A model generated the notes under the pieces. It saw only the letters and a program-made list of their open reading frames with translations. It was not told the DNA's origin and did no database searches. A program made the position numbers and the translations under genes. A stretch of DNA of 64,000 bases from JBCCOW01 sp038749105 (GTDB lineage: Bacteria > Planctomycetota > Phycisphaerae > Phycisphaerales > Phycisphaeraceae), in the NCBI GenBank assembly GCA_038749105.1, contig JBCDIM010000007.1, positions 1 through 64,000 of the forward strand, read 5' to 3'. Positions 16,845 through 26,183 of this stretch are shown here, one piece after another. The number at the start of each line of letters is the position of its first letter. Within the stretch, counting starts at the first letter, position 1.

Positions 16845-19800
16845 ATGCTCAGAACTCTCGCCGCACTCTCTGTCGCGGTCATCCTCGCCACCAACCTCCA
16901 GGCCCAGGCCCAGCCCCAGGCCTCGGCTACGCCGGACCACCGCACCGACCCCCAGACGCTCCACCGCGCCATCACCGCTGCGCTAGACGCCAATCAGCCG
17001 GCCAAGGCCCAGGTGCTGCTTGAACGCTGGCGTCAGCAGGACCCCCGCGACGCCACCTACCTCCAGCTCCAGGCCCACGTCTACAACCTCCTCGGCGCAC
17101 CCGCCGCCGCGGTCGAAACCGTCACCCTCGCCCTGCGTGACCCCGACCTCCCCGAAAAGATCCGCGTCAACCTTCAGCTCATCCGCGCCGAGTCGCTCAT
17201 GCTCTGCGGCGACTTCCTCCCGGCCTACCGCGAATACACCCGCCTCTTCCTGGGCCCCCACTTCCGCGGTGAGCCACGCCAAGAACTCCTCGGGCAGCTG
17301 CAGGCCGCCCGCCGGGCGCACTTCGACGCCAGCGTCGTCCCGCCCGCCCCGCCCAAGCTCGCTTACACGAACACCCCCCAAGACGTCCCGCCCGACCTCG
17401 CGTACCTCATGCTGAGCAATGCCGAGCCCCGAGGCCGGACCGCTCGGCCCAGCCGTGCGCTGGTGGACTGGGCCATCGCTGCGGCCCAGGCCCACCCCGA
17501 GTCGCAAGACCTCGCCCGGTTCGCTGTGCTGCGTGCGCTGCGAACCGGCCACCGCGGAGTCAACGAGCTGTTCGAACTCCCCGGCTACCAGGCCCTGCCC
17601 AAGCTGTTCCATGAGCGGGTCGATCGCCAGCGGCGAGGCCAAGCCCCCCCGGCTTTCGGCGAGCCCGGGCCGAACGATGCGCCCGACGCCACCCGCGACC
17701 TCACCGCCGAGACCGCCCCCGCGTTCCTCGCCGAGCTCCGCCAACGCCTCGCCGATTCCGAGCCCCAAGCCCAACGGCTCATCGAGCAACGCGATGAACT
17801 GCTCGCCGACATCCAGGCCGTCCACAAGACCCTCGACGCCATCCGTGTCCGCAACGGTCTCGCCGATGTCCTCGCCCGCGCCGAAGCGGACTACTTCGAT
17901 CTCCGCGAACGCGTCGACGCCTGGCACGCTGCGGCCCAGCTTCTGGTTGAGCCGTTCGACCGATGGGAGTTGCAGCGCACGCTCAACCGCATCCAGAGCA
18001 AGACGCTGGCCGCTGAAGCCGAGCTGTCGCCCGTTCTCCAGGCCCGCCAGAACCGCATCCAGGCCCTGCGGCGTGACGCCGAGCGCATGCCCCAGCCACG
18101 CCTGGATCAGCTCGCTGAACGCTGGCTCGAACGCTACCGGCAGGTCCGCCCGCTGATCGCCATCGAGGAGGCCCGCGCTGCCGAGGATTGGCAGGCGGTC
18201 ATGAACCACGCCGAGGTCTGGCTCAGCACGCGACGCAGCCTGCCCAACCGCTGGGTGCACCACGAACGCTACGACGCAGCTATGGCTCTAGGCGACGAGT
18301 TGTCTGCGACGGACGCCGTGCTCCGGATCACCGCCGACGATGACCCGCCCTCCGAGCGCTGGGAAAGTTGGTTCGCCACTTCACGCAACCAGGCGCTGCG
18401 TCGCATGATCGAGGCCCGCAAGGCGATCGACGCGGGTCGGCCGGTCGAGGCGGGTCGGCTGCTGACCGACGCCAGCCTCCACCTGCCCGCCGAACCCGAG
18501 GTGCTCCGGCAGCGCTACCGGCTTGCCGAGATGTTCGGCAACGCCCGCGCCAAGGTCGAGGTGCTCCGTGACTACCACTACCTCTACGAGCCGCTGCCCA
18601 TCCCCGAAAACGAAGCGATGAACCTCGCGTTGCAGGCCCACGACTGGGCCTTCCTCCTCGCCCTCAGCGAGCCGCTGGTCGGCTACGACGACGAGGCCAC
18701 CTTCCACCACTACGCCGCCGCCCAGGCCCTCAACCTCCAGGGCATCGTCAGCCGCACCTGGCCCCTGGTACGCGGCTCCCGGTTCGCGCTCGTGGGTGAC
18801 GACATCCACCAACGCTTCGGCAAGACCATCGCCCGTGGACCCCTCAAGCTCTCCGCCGAGACCCGTAAGCAGCACCAGGCCACCCTCGCCGACCCCGATA
18901 AACCCCTCGCCGACCGGGTGTACGCCGCCAGCATCCTCCACCGCGACGGCACGCCGAAGCCCGTGCTGCCCATCCGTGCCAGCGACCCGCTCTACCTCGC
19001 CCAGCAGGCCAAGACCCCCGCCGAGGTCGTCGCCAAGCTCGGCCCCGGCCAACGCATCCACGTCGGCGGCGAGGCCTGGATCGACGTGCCCCCCGCCGGG
19101 GCCGCCGCCCTCACAACCCTCCGCGTCCACGGCGGCAGCAACGACGCCATGACCCGGCTCCACATCGACAGCACGGACGACGCCTTCCTCGACGACAAGA
19201 AACAGCCCTCGCTCCGCCTCGTCGAGGTCCGCAACGCCAACCTCCGCTTCAGAGCCACCACCAAGCTCACCATGGGCCCCGACAGCGCCCTGACCGTCTT
19301 CCGCGGCGGCCTGGACAAGCTCCACCGCTTCGCCGGCCACGGCCTCGTCCAGAGCAGCGCCCTGGTCCTCTACCACACCGCACCCACCGCCCAACTCGAG
19401 CTCGACCACACCAGCTGGCACCTAGACCTCTACGGCGTCCCCGGCACCCTCGCCGGTCACGTCACCGCCCGCCATGGGATGCTCATGATGCGCAGCCCCC
19501 GCGTCACCGTCCCCGCTGGCGCCCGCCTCGACCTCCACGACATGGTCGTCGGCTGGAGCTTCCCCAACCACGACAACACCCCCCGCCTCCTGGTCCGCGA
19601 CGGTGCAGACTTCGCCGCCCGCGACACCCGGTTCGTCAACCTCGGCAACAACCACATCTTGCTCCCTGCCGGCACCCCCCTGCCCGGCTGCACCACCATC
19701 GGCGAAGACGCCCCCCTCACCATCGGCGGCCAACCCACGCAGGCCCCCACCCACCGCAGCATCCCCAACACCTTCACGGGCAACACCCACACCGCCCGCA

Positions 19801-21221
19801 ACGTCGGCGAGCTCTTCGCCGCCGCCGACAAGGCGAAGCGCGGCGACACCATCGAGCTCACCGCCAACGCCTACGAACTGCCCCGCACCCTGGAGCTGCC
19901 CGACGGCGTTCGGCTCCAATCCGCGAAGTTCGGGCGGACCGTCGACCTCGCGATCGTGGCCGACCCCAAGCAGAGGCGCCGCATCCTGAACGTCACCGGC
20001 CGGGCCGTCCGCCTCGAAGACATCCGTTTCTGGATCCGCCCCCGCCGTGAAGGCGGATTCACCGTCGCCGGCCTCCGTGACGCCACCAACCTCGGCCTCG
20101 TCGCCAATGACGCCACCGTCCTCATGCGCAACTGCGGCTTCTTCTCCCACCACAGCATCGTGACGCACTACGGCATCTCCGCCGAAGGCGAAAGCCTCGT
20201 GCTTGCAGACAAAGCGATGCTCCACGGGCCCGGCCGTGTCGGTACGGGCTCGAGCCTGGTGCTCAACGACGCCCAGGTCGTGAACAGCGAGGCGTCCGTG
20301 TTGGGCTCCGGCGAGCTGCGTGCGCTCATGGCCGACGAGCTGGCCGATCCCCTGACCCTCTCTGGCAAACAGCTCGCGCTGCGTTCGGGGGTGCTCGGCA
20401 TGCGTTTCCGTGACGGCGGCGGCGACCCGCTGGCGAAGCTCCGGCACGCTCGAGCGGTCGAGGCCCGCGACGAAGTCTGGGGCCAGGCCCGTACCGACCT
20501 GGTCCGTGAATGGGACGCCGCGGCCGACGTCGACGCCCGCGGCGAAGCCGTCAAGCGGTTTCACCGCCGGGTGCTGGCCGCCGACCTGTCGGAAGACCAC
20601 ACCCACCACGCGGCTGAGGACTTCGCGGCCAAGGCCCTCAACCCGCTGTTCCTGAAGCGGACCAACGAGGCGGGCCGGCACTTCTTCAACGCCCGGCTCT
20701 CCCCACGGCTGCTCATGGGCAACCACTTCCACCGCCGGGTGAAAGACGCTGTGGGCCAGACCGCGACCGGCTGGCAGGCGGTCGGGCTCCAGGCCTCGCA
20801 GGCCGAGAAAGACCGGGCGGTCGCCTTCTTCCGGACCTTCCCCCCGGGCAGCAAATACCACACCCTCGCGCGGAAGCTGCTCGATGAGGGCAAGCCGTTC
20901 AAGGAAGTCCAGGCCCAGGTGACCCGTCGGCAGGCGCTCGACCAGCAGCGGGCAGACGCCGCGATCCGGGCCGCCCGACAGGCTCAGCTGCGGGCCCAGC
21001 AGCAGCGGCAGGCCACGCAGTGGCAGCGGTTCGAACCCGCCCCGCCGCCCCGCCGCACCTGGCAGGACGCCTACGCCGCCTACCGCGCTACCCGCCCGCC
21101 GCTGATCTCGTCCCGGCAGATGAATTTCGCCCGTCAGAACGAGCTCCGCACCATGCGTCAGCAGAACTGGACCATGCAGCGCAACGGCCTCCGGCCCATG
21201 TACGACATCCCCGGATGGTGA
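16845..21221 (+). CDS. Giant secreted TPR and beta-helix-like protein of unknown function
   Basis: A 1458-residue exported protein that I cannot assign to a described family. The ATG at 16845 is preceded by GGGAGG and begins a signal peptide (MLRTLAALSVAVILATNLQAQA). Residues about 30-650 are TPR-like helical repeats (for example QAHVYNLLGAPAAAVETVTLAL) with a coiled-coil stretch at 330-440. From about 740 the sequence becomes beta-rich (LRVHGGSNDAMTRLHI, LVEVRNANLRFRATTKLTM). Near 985-1030 GELFAAADKAKRGDTIELTA and the following segment look like the entry of a right-handed parallel beta-helix of the pectin-lyase fold. The tail is Arg/Gln-rich. No catalytic motif is evident. A surface or periplasmic scaffold is possible. 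Confidence 0.8.
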   Translation: MLRTLAALSVAVILATNLQAQAQPQASATPDHRTDPQTLHRAITAALDANQPAKAQVLLERWRQQDPRDATYLQLQAHVYNLLGAPAAAVETVTLALRDPDLPEKIRVNLQLIRAESLMLCGDFLPAYREYTRLFLGPHFRGEPRQELLGQLQAARRAHFDASVVPPAPPKLAYTNTPQDVPPDLAYLMLSNAEPRGRTARPSRALVDWAIAAAQAHPESQDLARFAVLRALRTGHRGVNELFELPGYQALPKLFHERVDRQRRGQAPPAFGEPGPNDAPDATRDLTAETAPAFLAELRQRLADSEPQAQRLIEQRDELLADIQAVHKTLDAIRVRNGLADVLARAEADYFDLRERVDAWHAAAQLLVEPFDRWELQRTLNRIQSKTLAAEAELSPVLQARQNRIQALRRDAERMPQPRLDQLAERWLERYRQVRPLIAIEEARAAEDWQAVMNHAEVWLSTRRSLPNRWVHHERYDAAMALGDELSATDAVLRITADDDPPSERWESWFATSRNQALRRMIEARKAIDAGRPVEAGRLLTDASLHLPAEPEVLRQRYRLAEMFGNARAKVEVLRDYHYLYEPLPIPENEAMNLALQAHDWAFLLALSEPLVGYDDEATFHHYAAAQALNLQGIVSRTWPLVRGSRFALVGDDIHQRFGKTIARGPLKLSAETRKQHQATLADPDKPLADRVYAASILHRDGTPKPVLPIRASDPLYLAQQAKTPAEVVAKLGPGQRIHVGGEAWIDVPPAGAAALTTLRVHGGSNDAMTRLHIDSTDDAFLDDKKQPSLRLVEVRNANLRFRATTKLTMGPDSALTVFRGGLDKLHRFAGHGLVQSSALVLYHTAPTAQLELDHTSWHLDLYGVPGTLAGHVTARHGMLMMRSPRVTVPAGARLDLHDMVVGWSFPNHDNTPRLLVRDGADFAARDTRFVNLGNNHILLPAGTPLPGCTTIGEDAPLTIGGQPTQAPTHRSIPNTFTGNTHTARNVGELFAAADKAKRGDTIELTANAYELPRTLELPDGVRLQSAKFGRTVDLAIVADPKQRRRILNVTGRAVRLEDIRFWIRPRREGGFTVAGLRDATNLGLVANDATVLMRNCGFFSHHSIVTHYGISAEGESLVLADKAMLHGPGRVGTGSSLVLNDAQVVNSEASVLGSGELRALMADELADPLTLSGKQLALRSGVLGMRFRDGGGDPLAKLRHARAVEARDEVWGQARTDLVREWDAAADVDARGEAVKRFHRRVLAADLSEDHTHHAAEDFAAKALNPLFLKRTNEAGRHFFNARLSPRLLMGNHFHRRVKDAVGQTATGWQAVGLQASQAEKDRAVAFFRTFPPGSKYHTLARKLLDEGKPFKEVQAQVTRRQALDQQRADAAIRAARQAQLRAQQQRQATQWQRFEPAPPPRRTWQDAYAAYRATRPPLISSRQMNFARQNELRTMRQQNWTMQRNGLRPMYDIPGW

Positions 21222-21381
21222 CCCCCGGTTGGGTGTCTGCCCGACACCCCTTGGCTCGCCCAAGCCCCGTCTCCACCCAGCCGGCGTACACTCCGCGCCC
21301 ACTCATCACCCAGCCGCACGCGGCGTCGAGGAGCCACCCGCAGGCGCTCCGACACGGCCCGTGTTTTTAGGAGTACGCCCG

Positions 21382-22776
21382 ATGAACCCCGCCGCCGAAT
21401 ACGCCCCCACCCCCGCCCGCCTCGACTGGTGGCTCAACGCCCGGCTGGGCGTGTCCTACCACTGGGGCCTCTACTCCATCGCCGCCCGCGGGGAGTGGGT
21501 GCGCTCCAAGGAGCAGATGTCGCTCGCGGACTATCAGCCCTACTTCGATGGCTTCACCGCCGACCGCTACGACCCCCGCGCTTGGGCCGAGGCCGCCAAG
21601 GCCATGGGCGCGGGCTACGGCATCCTGACGACCAAACACCACGACGGCTTCTGCCTCTTCGACTCCCAGCTCACCGACTACACCTCGGTCCACAGCCCCG
21701 CCGGCCGAGACCTGGTCCGCGAGTACGTCGAGGCCTTCGCCGACGCGGGCCTGCGGGTCGGGCTCTACTACTCGCTGGTCGATTGGCGTCACCCCGGCTG
21801 CCCCGCTTTCGGCGACCGACAGCACCCGCTCCGACGCGACGCCTACCTCAAAGGCCAGGCCCACGACTGGGACCGCTACGTCGAGTACATGCACGGCCAG
21901 GTCCGCGAGCTGCTCACGAACTACGGCACCATCGACCTGCTGCTCTTCGACTTCTCCTACTACGAGTACACCGGCGAGAAGTGGAAGGCCGCCGAGCTGG
22001 TCGAGATGATCCGGTCGCTGCAGCCCGACCTCGTGCTCAACGATCGGCTTTCTTCTGCGGCGGCCGGCAACATGAAGGCCGCCGACCCGCCGCCGTGGGC
22101 CGGGGACTTCGACACCTGTGAGCTCAACTCGCCGCATGGCGCGATGCGCAACGCCCACGGCCAACGTGTGCCCTGGGACCTCTGGATCACGCAGACCAAC
22201 AGCTGGTCGTCCCACGACGGCGACCGCGAGGCGAAGACCGCGCCCGACATCATCCGCGCCCTGATCAACTGCGTATCCAAGTCGGGCAACCTGACCCTGA
22301 ACTTCGCGCCCACCGCACGCGGTGAGCTGCTCGCCGACGCCATCGCTCTGCAGGACCAGGTCGGGCAGTGGCTCAAGGTCAACGCGGCGTCCGTCTATGG
22401 CTGCGGTGCCGCCGACCTCGAACGCCCCGACTGGGGCCGATGGACTCTCTCCGCCGACGGCAAGACGCTGTACGCCCACATCACCGAGCAACCGATGGGC
22501 CACCTCACGCTCCGTGGCCTCCGCGGCAAGGTGCGCAACCCCCGTCTGCTCACCACGGGCCACGAGGCGGTCGTCGGCGACTTCTGGAACCCCAACGTCC
22601 AGACCTTCGGCGAGCCCGACGACCTGTTTCTCAACCTCCGCCGGCCGATCCAGGCGACCTACCGCATACCCGACCCGGTCGACACGGTCGTCGCTCTTGA
22701 GGTCGTCCCCGAGGCAGAACAGGCCCAGGTCCGGGCCGAGCAGACCCGAGACCCCAGCCTGCGGGTGGTCTTCTGA
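21382..22776 (+). CDS. Alpha-L-fucosidase (GH29)
   Basis: A retaining exo-glycosidase of family 29 that removes alpha-L-fucose. The ATG at 21382 follows TAGGAG and gives 464 residues without a signal peptide, so it is probably cytosolic. Family motifs are LGVSYHWGLYSI (22-33), TTKHHDGFCLFDS (83-95), the putative nucleophile D190 in LLLFDFSYYEY, and SKSGNLTLNFAP in the C-terminal part of the barrel, followed by a small beta domain. The usual tryptophan near the nucleophile (WFDG/WND) is replaced by Leu-Phe-Asp-Phe, a mild divergence. It lies 160 bases after the giant secreted protein on the same strand. It probably degrades fucosylated algal or host glycans. Confidence 0.92.
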   Translation: MNPAAEYAPTPARLDWWLNARLGVSYHWGLYSIAARGEWVRSKEQMSLADYQPYFDGFTADRYDPRAWAEAAKAMGAGYGILTTKHHDGFCLFDSQLTDYTSVHSPAGRDLVREYVEAFADAGLRVGLYYSLVDWRHPGCPAFGDRQHPLRRDAYLKGQAHDWDRYVEYMHGQVRELLTNYGTIDLLLFDFSYYEYTGEKWKAAELVEMIRSLQPDLVLNDRLSSAAAGNMKAADPPPWAGDFDTCELNSPHGAMRNAHGQRVPWDLWITQTNSWSSHDGDREAKTAPDIIRALINCVSKSGNLTLNFAPTARGELLADAIALQDQVGQWLKVNAASVYGCGAADLERPDWGRWTLSADGKTLYAHITEQPMGHLTLRGLRGKVRNPRLLTTGHEAVVGDFWNPNVQTFGEPDDLFLNLRRPIQATYRIPDPVDTVVALEVVPEAEQAQVRAEQTRDPSLRVVF

Positions 22777-22862
22777 GTCAGGGCTTGGCTCGCACTTCGC
22801 CCTCGCAAGGCCCGCCCGCACACCGATACCGCCCGCCCGGGCCGACACGGCCCGGCTCGCCC

Positions 22863-22868
22863 TAAACT
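22863..22868 (+). promoter_or_regulatory. Putative -10 hexamer of leaderless M16 peptidase gene
   Basis: TAAACT ends 6 bases before the ATG at 22875. The same hexamer precedes cca and the DedA gene. Confidence 0.4.
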
Positions 22869-22874
22869 GCTCGC

Positions 22875-24095
22875 ATGCCCATCACCTTCAAGCAGCACAC
22901 GTTCCCCAACGGCCTGACCGTCCTCGCCGAGGCCGACCCGGACGCCCACACCTCGGCCGTCGGCTTCTACGTCAAGACCGGGGCCCGCGACGAGACCGCC
23001 CCGCTCATGGGCGTCTCCCACTTCCTCGAGCACATGATGTTCAAGGGCACCGCCCGCCGCTCGGCCGAGGACGTCAACCGCGAGTTCGACGAGCTCGGCG
23101 CCGACTACAACGCCTTTACGTCCCACGAGCAGACCGTCTACTACGCCCACGTCCTGCCCGAGTACCTGCCGCGGGCCGTCGACCTGCTCGGCGACATGCT
23201 CCGGCCGGCCCTGCGCACGGACGACTTCGACATGGAGAAGAAGGTCATCCTTGAGGAGATCGGGATGTACGACGACCGCCCCGAGTGGCGCCTGCAGGAC
23301 ACGCTGCTCGAGTCCTACTTCGGGCAGCACCCGCTGGGCTATCGCGTGCTCGGGACCAACGACACGATCACCGCCCTGACCGCCGACCAGATGCGGACCT
23401 ACTTCGAGCACCGCTACAGCCCCGACAACATCGTCGTGGCCTTGGCGGGCAAGCTCGACTGGGACGCGACCCTGGCCGACCTCGAAACGCTGTGCGGCGG
23501 TTGGAAACCGACCGGGGCCGACCGCCCGCCGTCCGACGTGCCGGTGCAGACCCACGAACAGGACATGACGGATGAACGCGTCAACCGCCACTACCTCGCA
23601 ACGCTCCTGCCCGCTCCCTCGGCCCAGGACGAGCTCCGCTACGCCGCCCGCGTGCTCGGCGACCTCATCGGCGACGACGACGGCTCCCGCCTCTACTGGG
23701 CCCTGATCGAGCCCGGCCTCGCCGACGAGGCCAGCTTCTCGTTCATGCCCATGGACCACGCCGGGGCGTACATGGCCTTCCTGACCTGCGACCCCGACAA
23801 GGCCAAGCCCGTTGAGGAGACGCTGCTCGCCGAGCTCGCCAAGGTGAAGGACACGCTCAAGGCCGGCGAGATCACCCGGGCGGTGAACAAGCTCGCCACC
23901 TCCGTCACGCTCCGCGGCGAACGCCCCGCCGGCCGCATGCACCGCCTCGGCGGCGAATGGCTTTACCGCCAGCGCTTCATCCCCCTCGAAGACGACCTCG
24001 CCCGGCTGCAGGCGGTCACCCTCGACGAGGTCGTCGCCGTCCTCGACGCCTTCCCGCTGGAGCCCCGCACAACGCTGCGTCTTGGTCCTACTTGA
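22875..24095 (+). CDS. M16 family zinc metallopeptidase (insulinase/MPP-like)
   Basis: A 406-residue member of the pitrilysin family, normally a two-domain zinc peptidase that cleaves peptides in a closed chamber. The inverted zinc motif HFLEH (H49, E52, H53) is intact and the third ligand lies in EKKVILEEIG (E127/E128). The first domain starts FPNGLTVLAEADPDAHTSAVGFYVKTGARDE, written as in mitochondrial-processing-peptidase-like proteins. The second domain (from about 215) carries the RY-like substrate motif region near DGSRLYWALIEPGLAD. There is no signal peptide, so it is cytosolic. The length matches bacterial MPP-like single-gene enzymes, which work as homodimers. Confidence 0.94.
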   Translation: MPITFKQHTFPNGLTVLAEADPDAHTSAVGFYVKTGARDETAPLMGVSHFLEHMMFKGTARRSAEDVNREFDELGADYNAFTSHEQTVYYAHVLPEYLPRAVDLLGDMLRPALRTDDFDMEKKVILEEIGMYDDRPEWRLQDTLLESYFGQHPLGYRVLGTNDTITALTADQMRTYFEHRYSPDNIVVALAGKLDWDATLADLETLCGGWKPTGADRPPSDVPVQTHEQDMTDERVNRHYLATLLPAPSAQDELRYAARVLGDLIGDDDGSRLYWALIEPGLADEASFSFMPMDHAGAYMAFLTCDPDKAKPVEETLLAELAKVKDTLKAGEITRAVNKLATSVTLRGERPAGRMHRLGGEWLYRQRFIPLEDDLARLQAVTLDEVVAVLDAFPLEPRTTLRLGPT

Positions 24096-24110
24096 GTCTC
24101 CGTAGCTCGG

Positions 24111-24287
24111 ATATCACAGAGATTTGCAGACGCAGAGACACGGAAGTGTTTTGTCCACAGATGGACAGGATGAGACAGGATTTGGAAACACAGTATTGGT
24201 GATGATGTGTTTTCTTCCACCCTGTTTCATCGTCCTTATCTGTGGACTTTTTTCCTGAGTCTCTGAGTCTCCAAACCTCTGTGATAT
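24111..24287. repeat. 177-bp low-GC long inverted repeat element
   Basis: Two 81-base arms (24111-24191 and 24207-24287) are imperfect reverse complements around a 15-base loop. The ends ATATCACAGAG and CTCTGTGATAT match perfectly, and the internal blocks GCAGACGCAGAGAC, GTCCACAGAT and GATGARACAGG are conserved between arms with small indels. GC content is far below the flanks. It fills the gap between the M16 and rib genes. TATAAA at the right end (24284-24289) could act as the -10 for the rib gene. Confidence 0.75.
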
Positions 24288-24306
24288 AAACGCCCCTCCC
24301 CAAACC

Positions 24307-25494
24307 ATGAATCCCATCCCCGACATCCTCGACGACCTCCGCCAGGGCAAGATCGTGCTGCTCATCGACGACGAGCAGCGCGAGAATGAGGGCGACCTCA
24401 TTGCGGCGGCGGAGCACGCGACGCCGGATGTCGTGAACTTCATGCTCCGGGAGGGGCGGGGGATGCTGTTCGCGTCGCTCGACGGAGCCGGGTGTGATCG
24501 GCTGGACCTGCCCCCGCAGGCTGCGGTCAACACCAGCCAGCGCACCACGGCCTACACCATCACGGTGGACGCGGCGGACCGCCATGGCGTGACCACGGGC
24601 GTCTCCGCCGGGGACCGCTCGACCACGATCCAACTGCTCGCCGACCCCACAGCCACCCCGGCCGACTTCGATCGGCCCGGCCACATCCAGCCGCTCCGGG
24701 CCCGCGACGGCGGCGTCCTGGTCCGCACCGGTCACACGGAGGCCAGCGTCGACCTCTGCCGGCTCGCCGGGCTCGCCCCCGCTGCGGTCGGGATCGAGGT
24801 CATGAACGCCGACGGCAGCATGGCCCGGGCCGACGACCTCCGGCAGCTCGCCGAGACGCACGGCCTGCGCATGTGCAGCGTCGATGACGTCATCGCCTAC
24901 CGCCTCGAACGCGACCGCCTCATCGAACGCGTGGCCGAGCAGCCGTTCACGAACGACCTGGGGACCTTCGACCTGATCGCGTACCGCTCGGCGGTCGACC
25001 CGATGCCGCACGTCGTGCTGACCTGCGGCGGGCTGGGCAAGCATGACCGCGGGTTGGACCACTGTGCCGAGCGGGACGAGCCCGTGCTGGTCCGGATGCA
25101 CTCGCAGAACTTGCTGACGGATGTGTTTGGTGACGCCCGGGACCCACGCCAGCAGCCGCTGCGGACCGCGATGCGGATGATCCAGGAACGCGGCTGCGGG
25201 GCGATCGTGTACCTGCGTCACGAGGGCATGGGCCGGGGGCTCGTGAAGCACTTACAGACCGACACCCGGGCGGGCCAGGACGACCCGGACCGGCCGCGCT
25301 TCGGGCAGAGCAGCCCCTCGCCGGGCCCGGACTCCAGCCGGAACCAGATGGACTACGGCATCGGCTCGCAGGTGTTGCGCGACCTGGGCATCCGTCGGCT
25401 CGAGCTGATCACAGACCACCCGTTCACGCCGACCGCCCTGTCGGGCTTCGGGCTAAGCATCGAGCGGTTCGTGCCGATCTCATCGGCCGAGTAA
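24307..25494 (+). CDS. ribB: 3,4-dihydroxy-2-butanone 4-phosphate synthase fused to a degenerate GTP cyclohydrolase II domain (RibBX-like)
   Basis: RibB makes the four-carbon riboflavin precursor from ribulose 5-phosphate. Residues 1-205 are a normal RibB with the metal/substrate motif IDDEQRENEGD (20-30), DRHGVTTGVS and RTGHTEASVDL. Residues about 210-395 resemble GTP cyclohydrolase II, but the zinc motif is gone: where the family has Cys in SECLTGD and RCDCG, this protein has N268, D279 and R281 (HSQNLLTD, ARDPRQQ). The catalytic YLRQEGRGIGL has become YLRHEGMGRGL. The second domain should therefore not hydrolyse GTP, as in the RibBX variants described from Proteobacteria. A separate RibA should exist elsewhere. 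No FMN riboswitch was seen upstream. Confidence 0.93.
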   Translation: MNPIPDILDDLRQGKIVLLIDDEQRENEGDLIAAAEHATPDVVNFMLREGRGMLFASLDGAGCDRLDLPPQAAVNTSQRTTAYTITVDAADRHGVTTGVSAGDRSTTIQLLADPTATPADFDRPGHIQPLRARDGGVLVRTGHTEASVDLCRLAGLAPAAVGIEVMNADGSMARADDLRQLAETHGLRMCSVDDVIAYRLERDRLIERVAEQPFTNDLGTFDLIAYRSAVDPMPHVVLTCGGLGKHDRGLDHCAERDEPVLVRMHSQNLLTDVFGDARDPRQQPLRTAMRMIQERGCGAIVYLRHEGMGRGLVKHLQTDTRAGQDDPDRPRFGQSSPSPGPDSSRNQMDYGIGSQVLRDLGIRRLELITDHPFTPTALSGFGLSIERFVPISSAE

Positions 25495-25591
25495 CAGACG
25501 CCCCCAGCAGCGGGTGACGATGACCTGATACAGCGATAGCCGCTGCAGATGGGTGTCCGCAGCTTCTGGGCGATAGCCGTGATCGCTGGGG

Positions 25592-26026
25592 TCAGTTCTC
25601 GTCGGCCCGTCGGTAACCGCTGTAGCCGCCGGCGGAGGTCTCTTCGCCGGCGACGCTGTCGTCGGAGCCGCTGGAGCCGACGCCGGCGCGTTCGTAGCGG
25701 CGATAGCCGCCTTCCTGCGTGGCGGGGCTGCCGGGGGAGACCGCAGTGGTGGAGGCGTATTTGCCGTTGTCCTTTCCGGAGCCTCGGGGGCGGGCCTCGT
25801 TCATGGTCAGCGGTCGGCCGTTGAAGGGCTTGCCGGCGAGTTCTTCGATGGCCTTGAGCCCGGCCTCGCGGTCGGCCATTTCGACGAAGCCGAAACCGCG
25901 GCTACGGCCGGTCTCACGGTCAAAAACGATCGCGGTCTTGATCACTTCGCCATAGGGGGCGAATAAGCTCGCCAGGTCGTCCGCAGACGTGGCGTAGGGG
26001 AGGTTTCCGATGTAAATGTTAATCAC
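25592..26026 (-). CDS. RRM-domain RNA-binding protein (glycine-rich Rbp type)
   Basis: A small single-RRM protein like the cyanobacterial and planctomycete Rbp proteins, which bind single-stranded RNA and are often cold-regulated. RNP2 is IYIGNL near the N-terminus and RNP1 is RGFGFVEM. The RRM ends at PLTMNEARPR, followed by a Gly/Ser/Tyr-rich tail (GGYRRYERAG, GGYSGYRRADEN). I chose GTG 26026 (VINIYIGNLPY), because Rbp proteins start right at the first RRM strand. This gives 144 residues. A TTG at 26089 would add 21 residues. The gene has a separate promoter and a leader of about 150 nt that starts with a hairpin. Confidence 0.9.
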   Translation of the reverse strand: MINIYIGNLPYATSADDLASLFAPYGEVIKTAIVFDRETGRSRGFGFVEMADREAGLKAIEELAGKPFNGRPLTMNEARPRGSGKDNGKYASTTAVSPGSPATQEGGYRRYERAGVGSSGSDDSVAGEETSAGGYSGYRRADEN

Positions 26027-26153
26027 GGTCTGTGATCCGTTCTGAGATACCCAGGAAGAGAACGACTGACCACGGGCCGTCTGGGTCAACGGCTGTCGGG
26101 ATCAAAGCAGGCCGGTGCAGGGAGCACGGGCGATGGGTTGAGGACTTACTCAT

Positions 26154-26171
26154 GGGGCACGCTCATGCCCC
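26154..26171 (-). promoter_or_regulatory. 5'-terminal hairpin of the RRM-gene leader
   Basis: GGGGCA and TGCCCC form a 6-bp stem around a 6-base loop, starting about 6 nt downstream of the predicted transcription start. It could stabilise the mRNA 5' end or regulate it thermally. This is inferred from position. Confidence 0.4.
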
Positions 26172-26183
26172 TTCCCCAACTAG

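Noticed and set aside
24096..24306. FMN riboswitch upstream of the rib gene
   Set aside because: The gap is filled by the low-GC inverted repeat. None of the conserved RFN-element sequence blocks is present.
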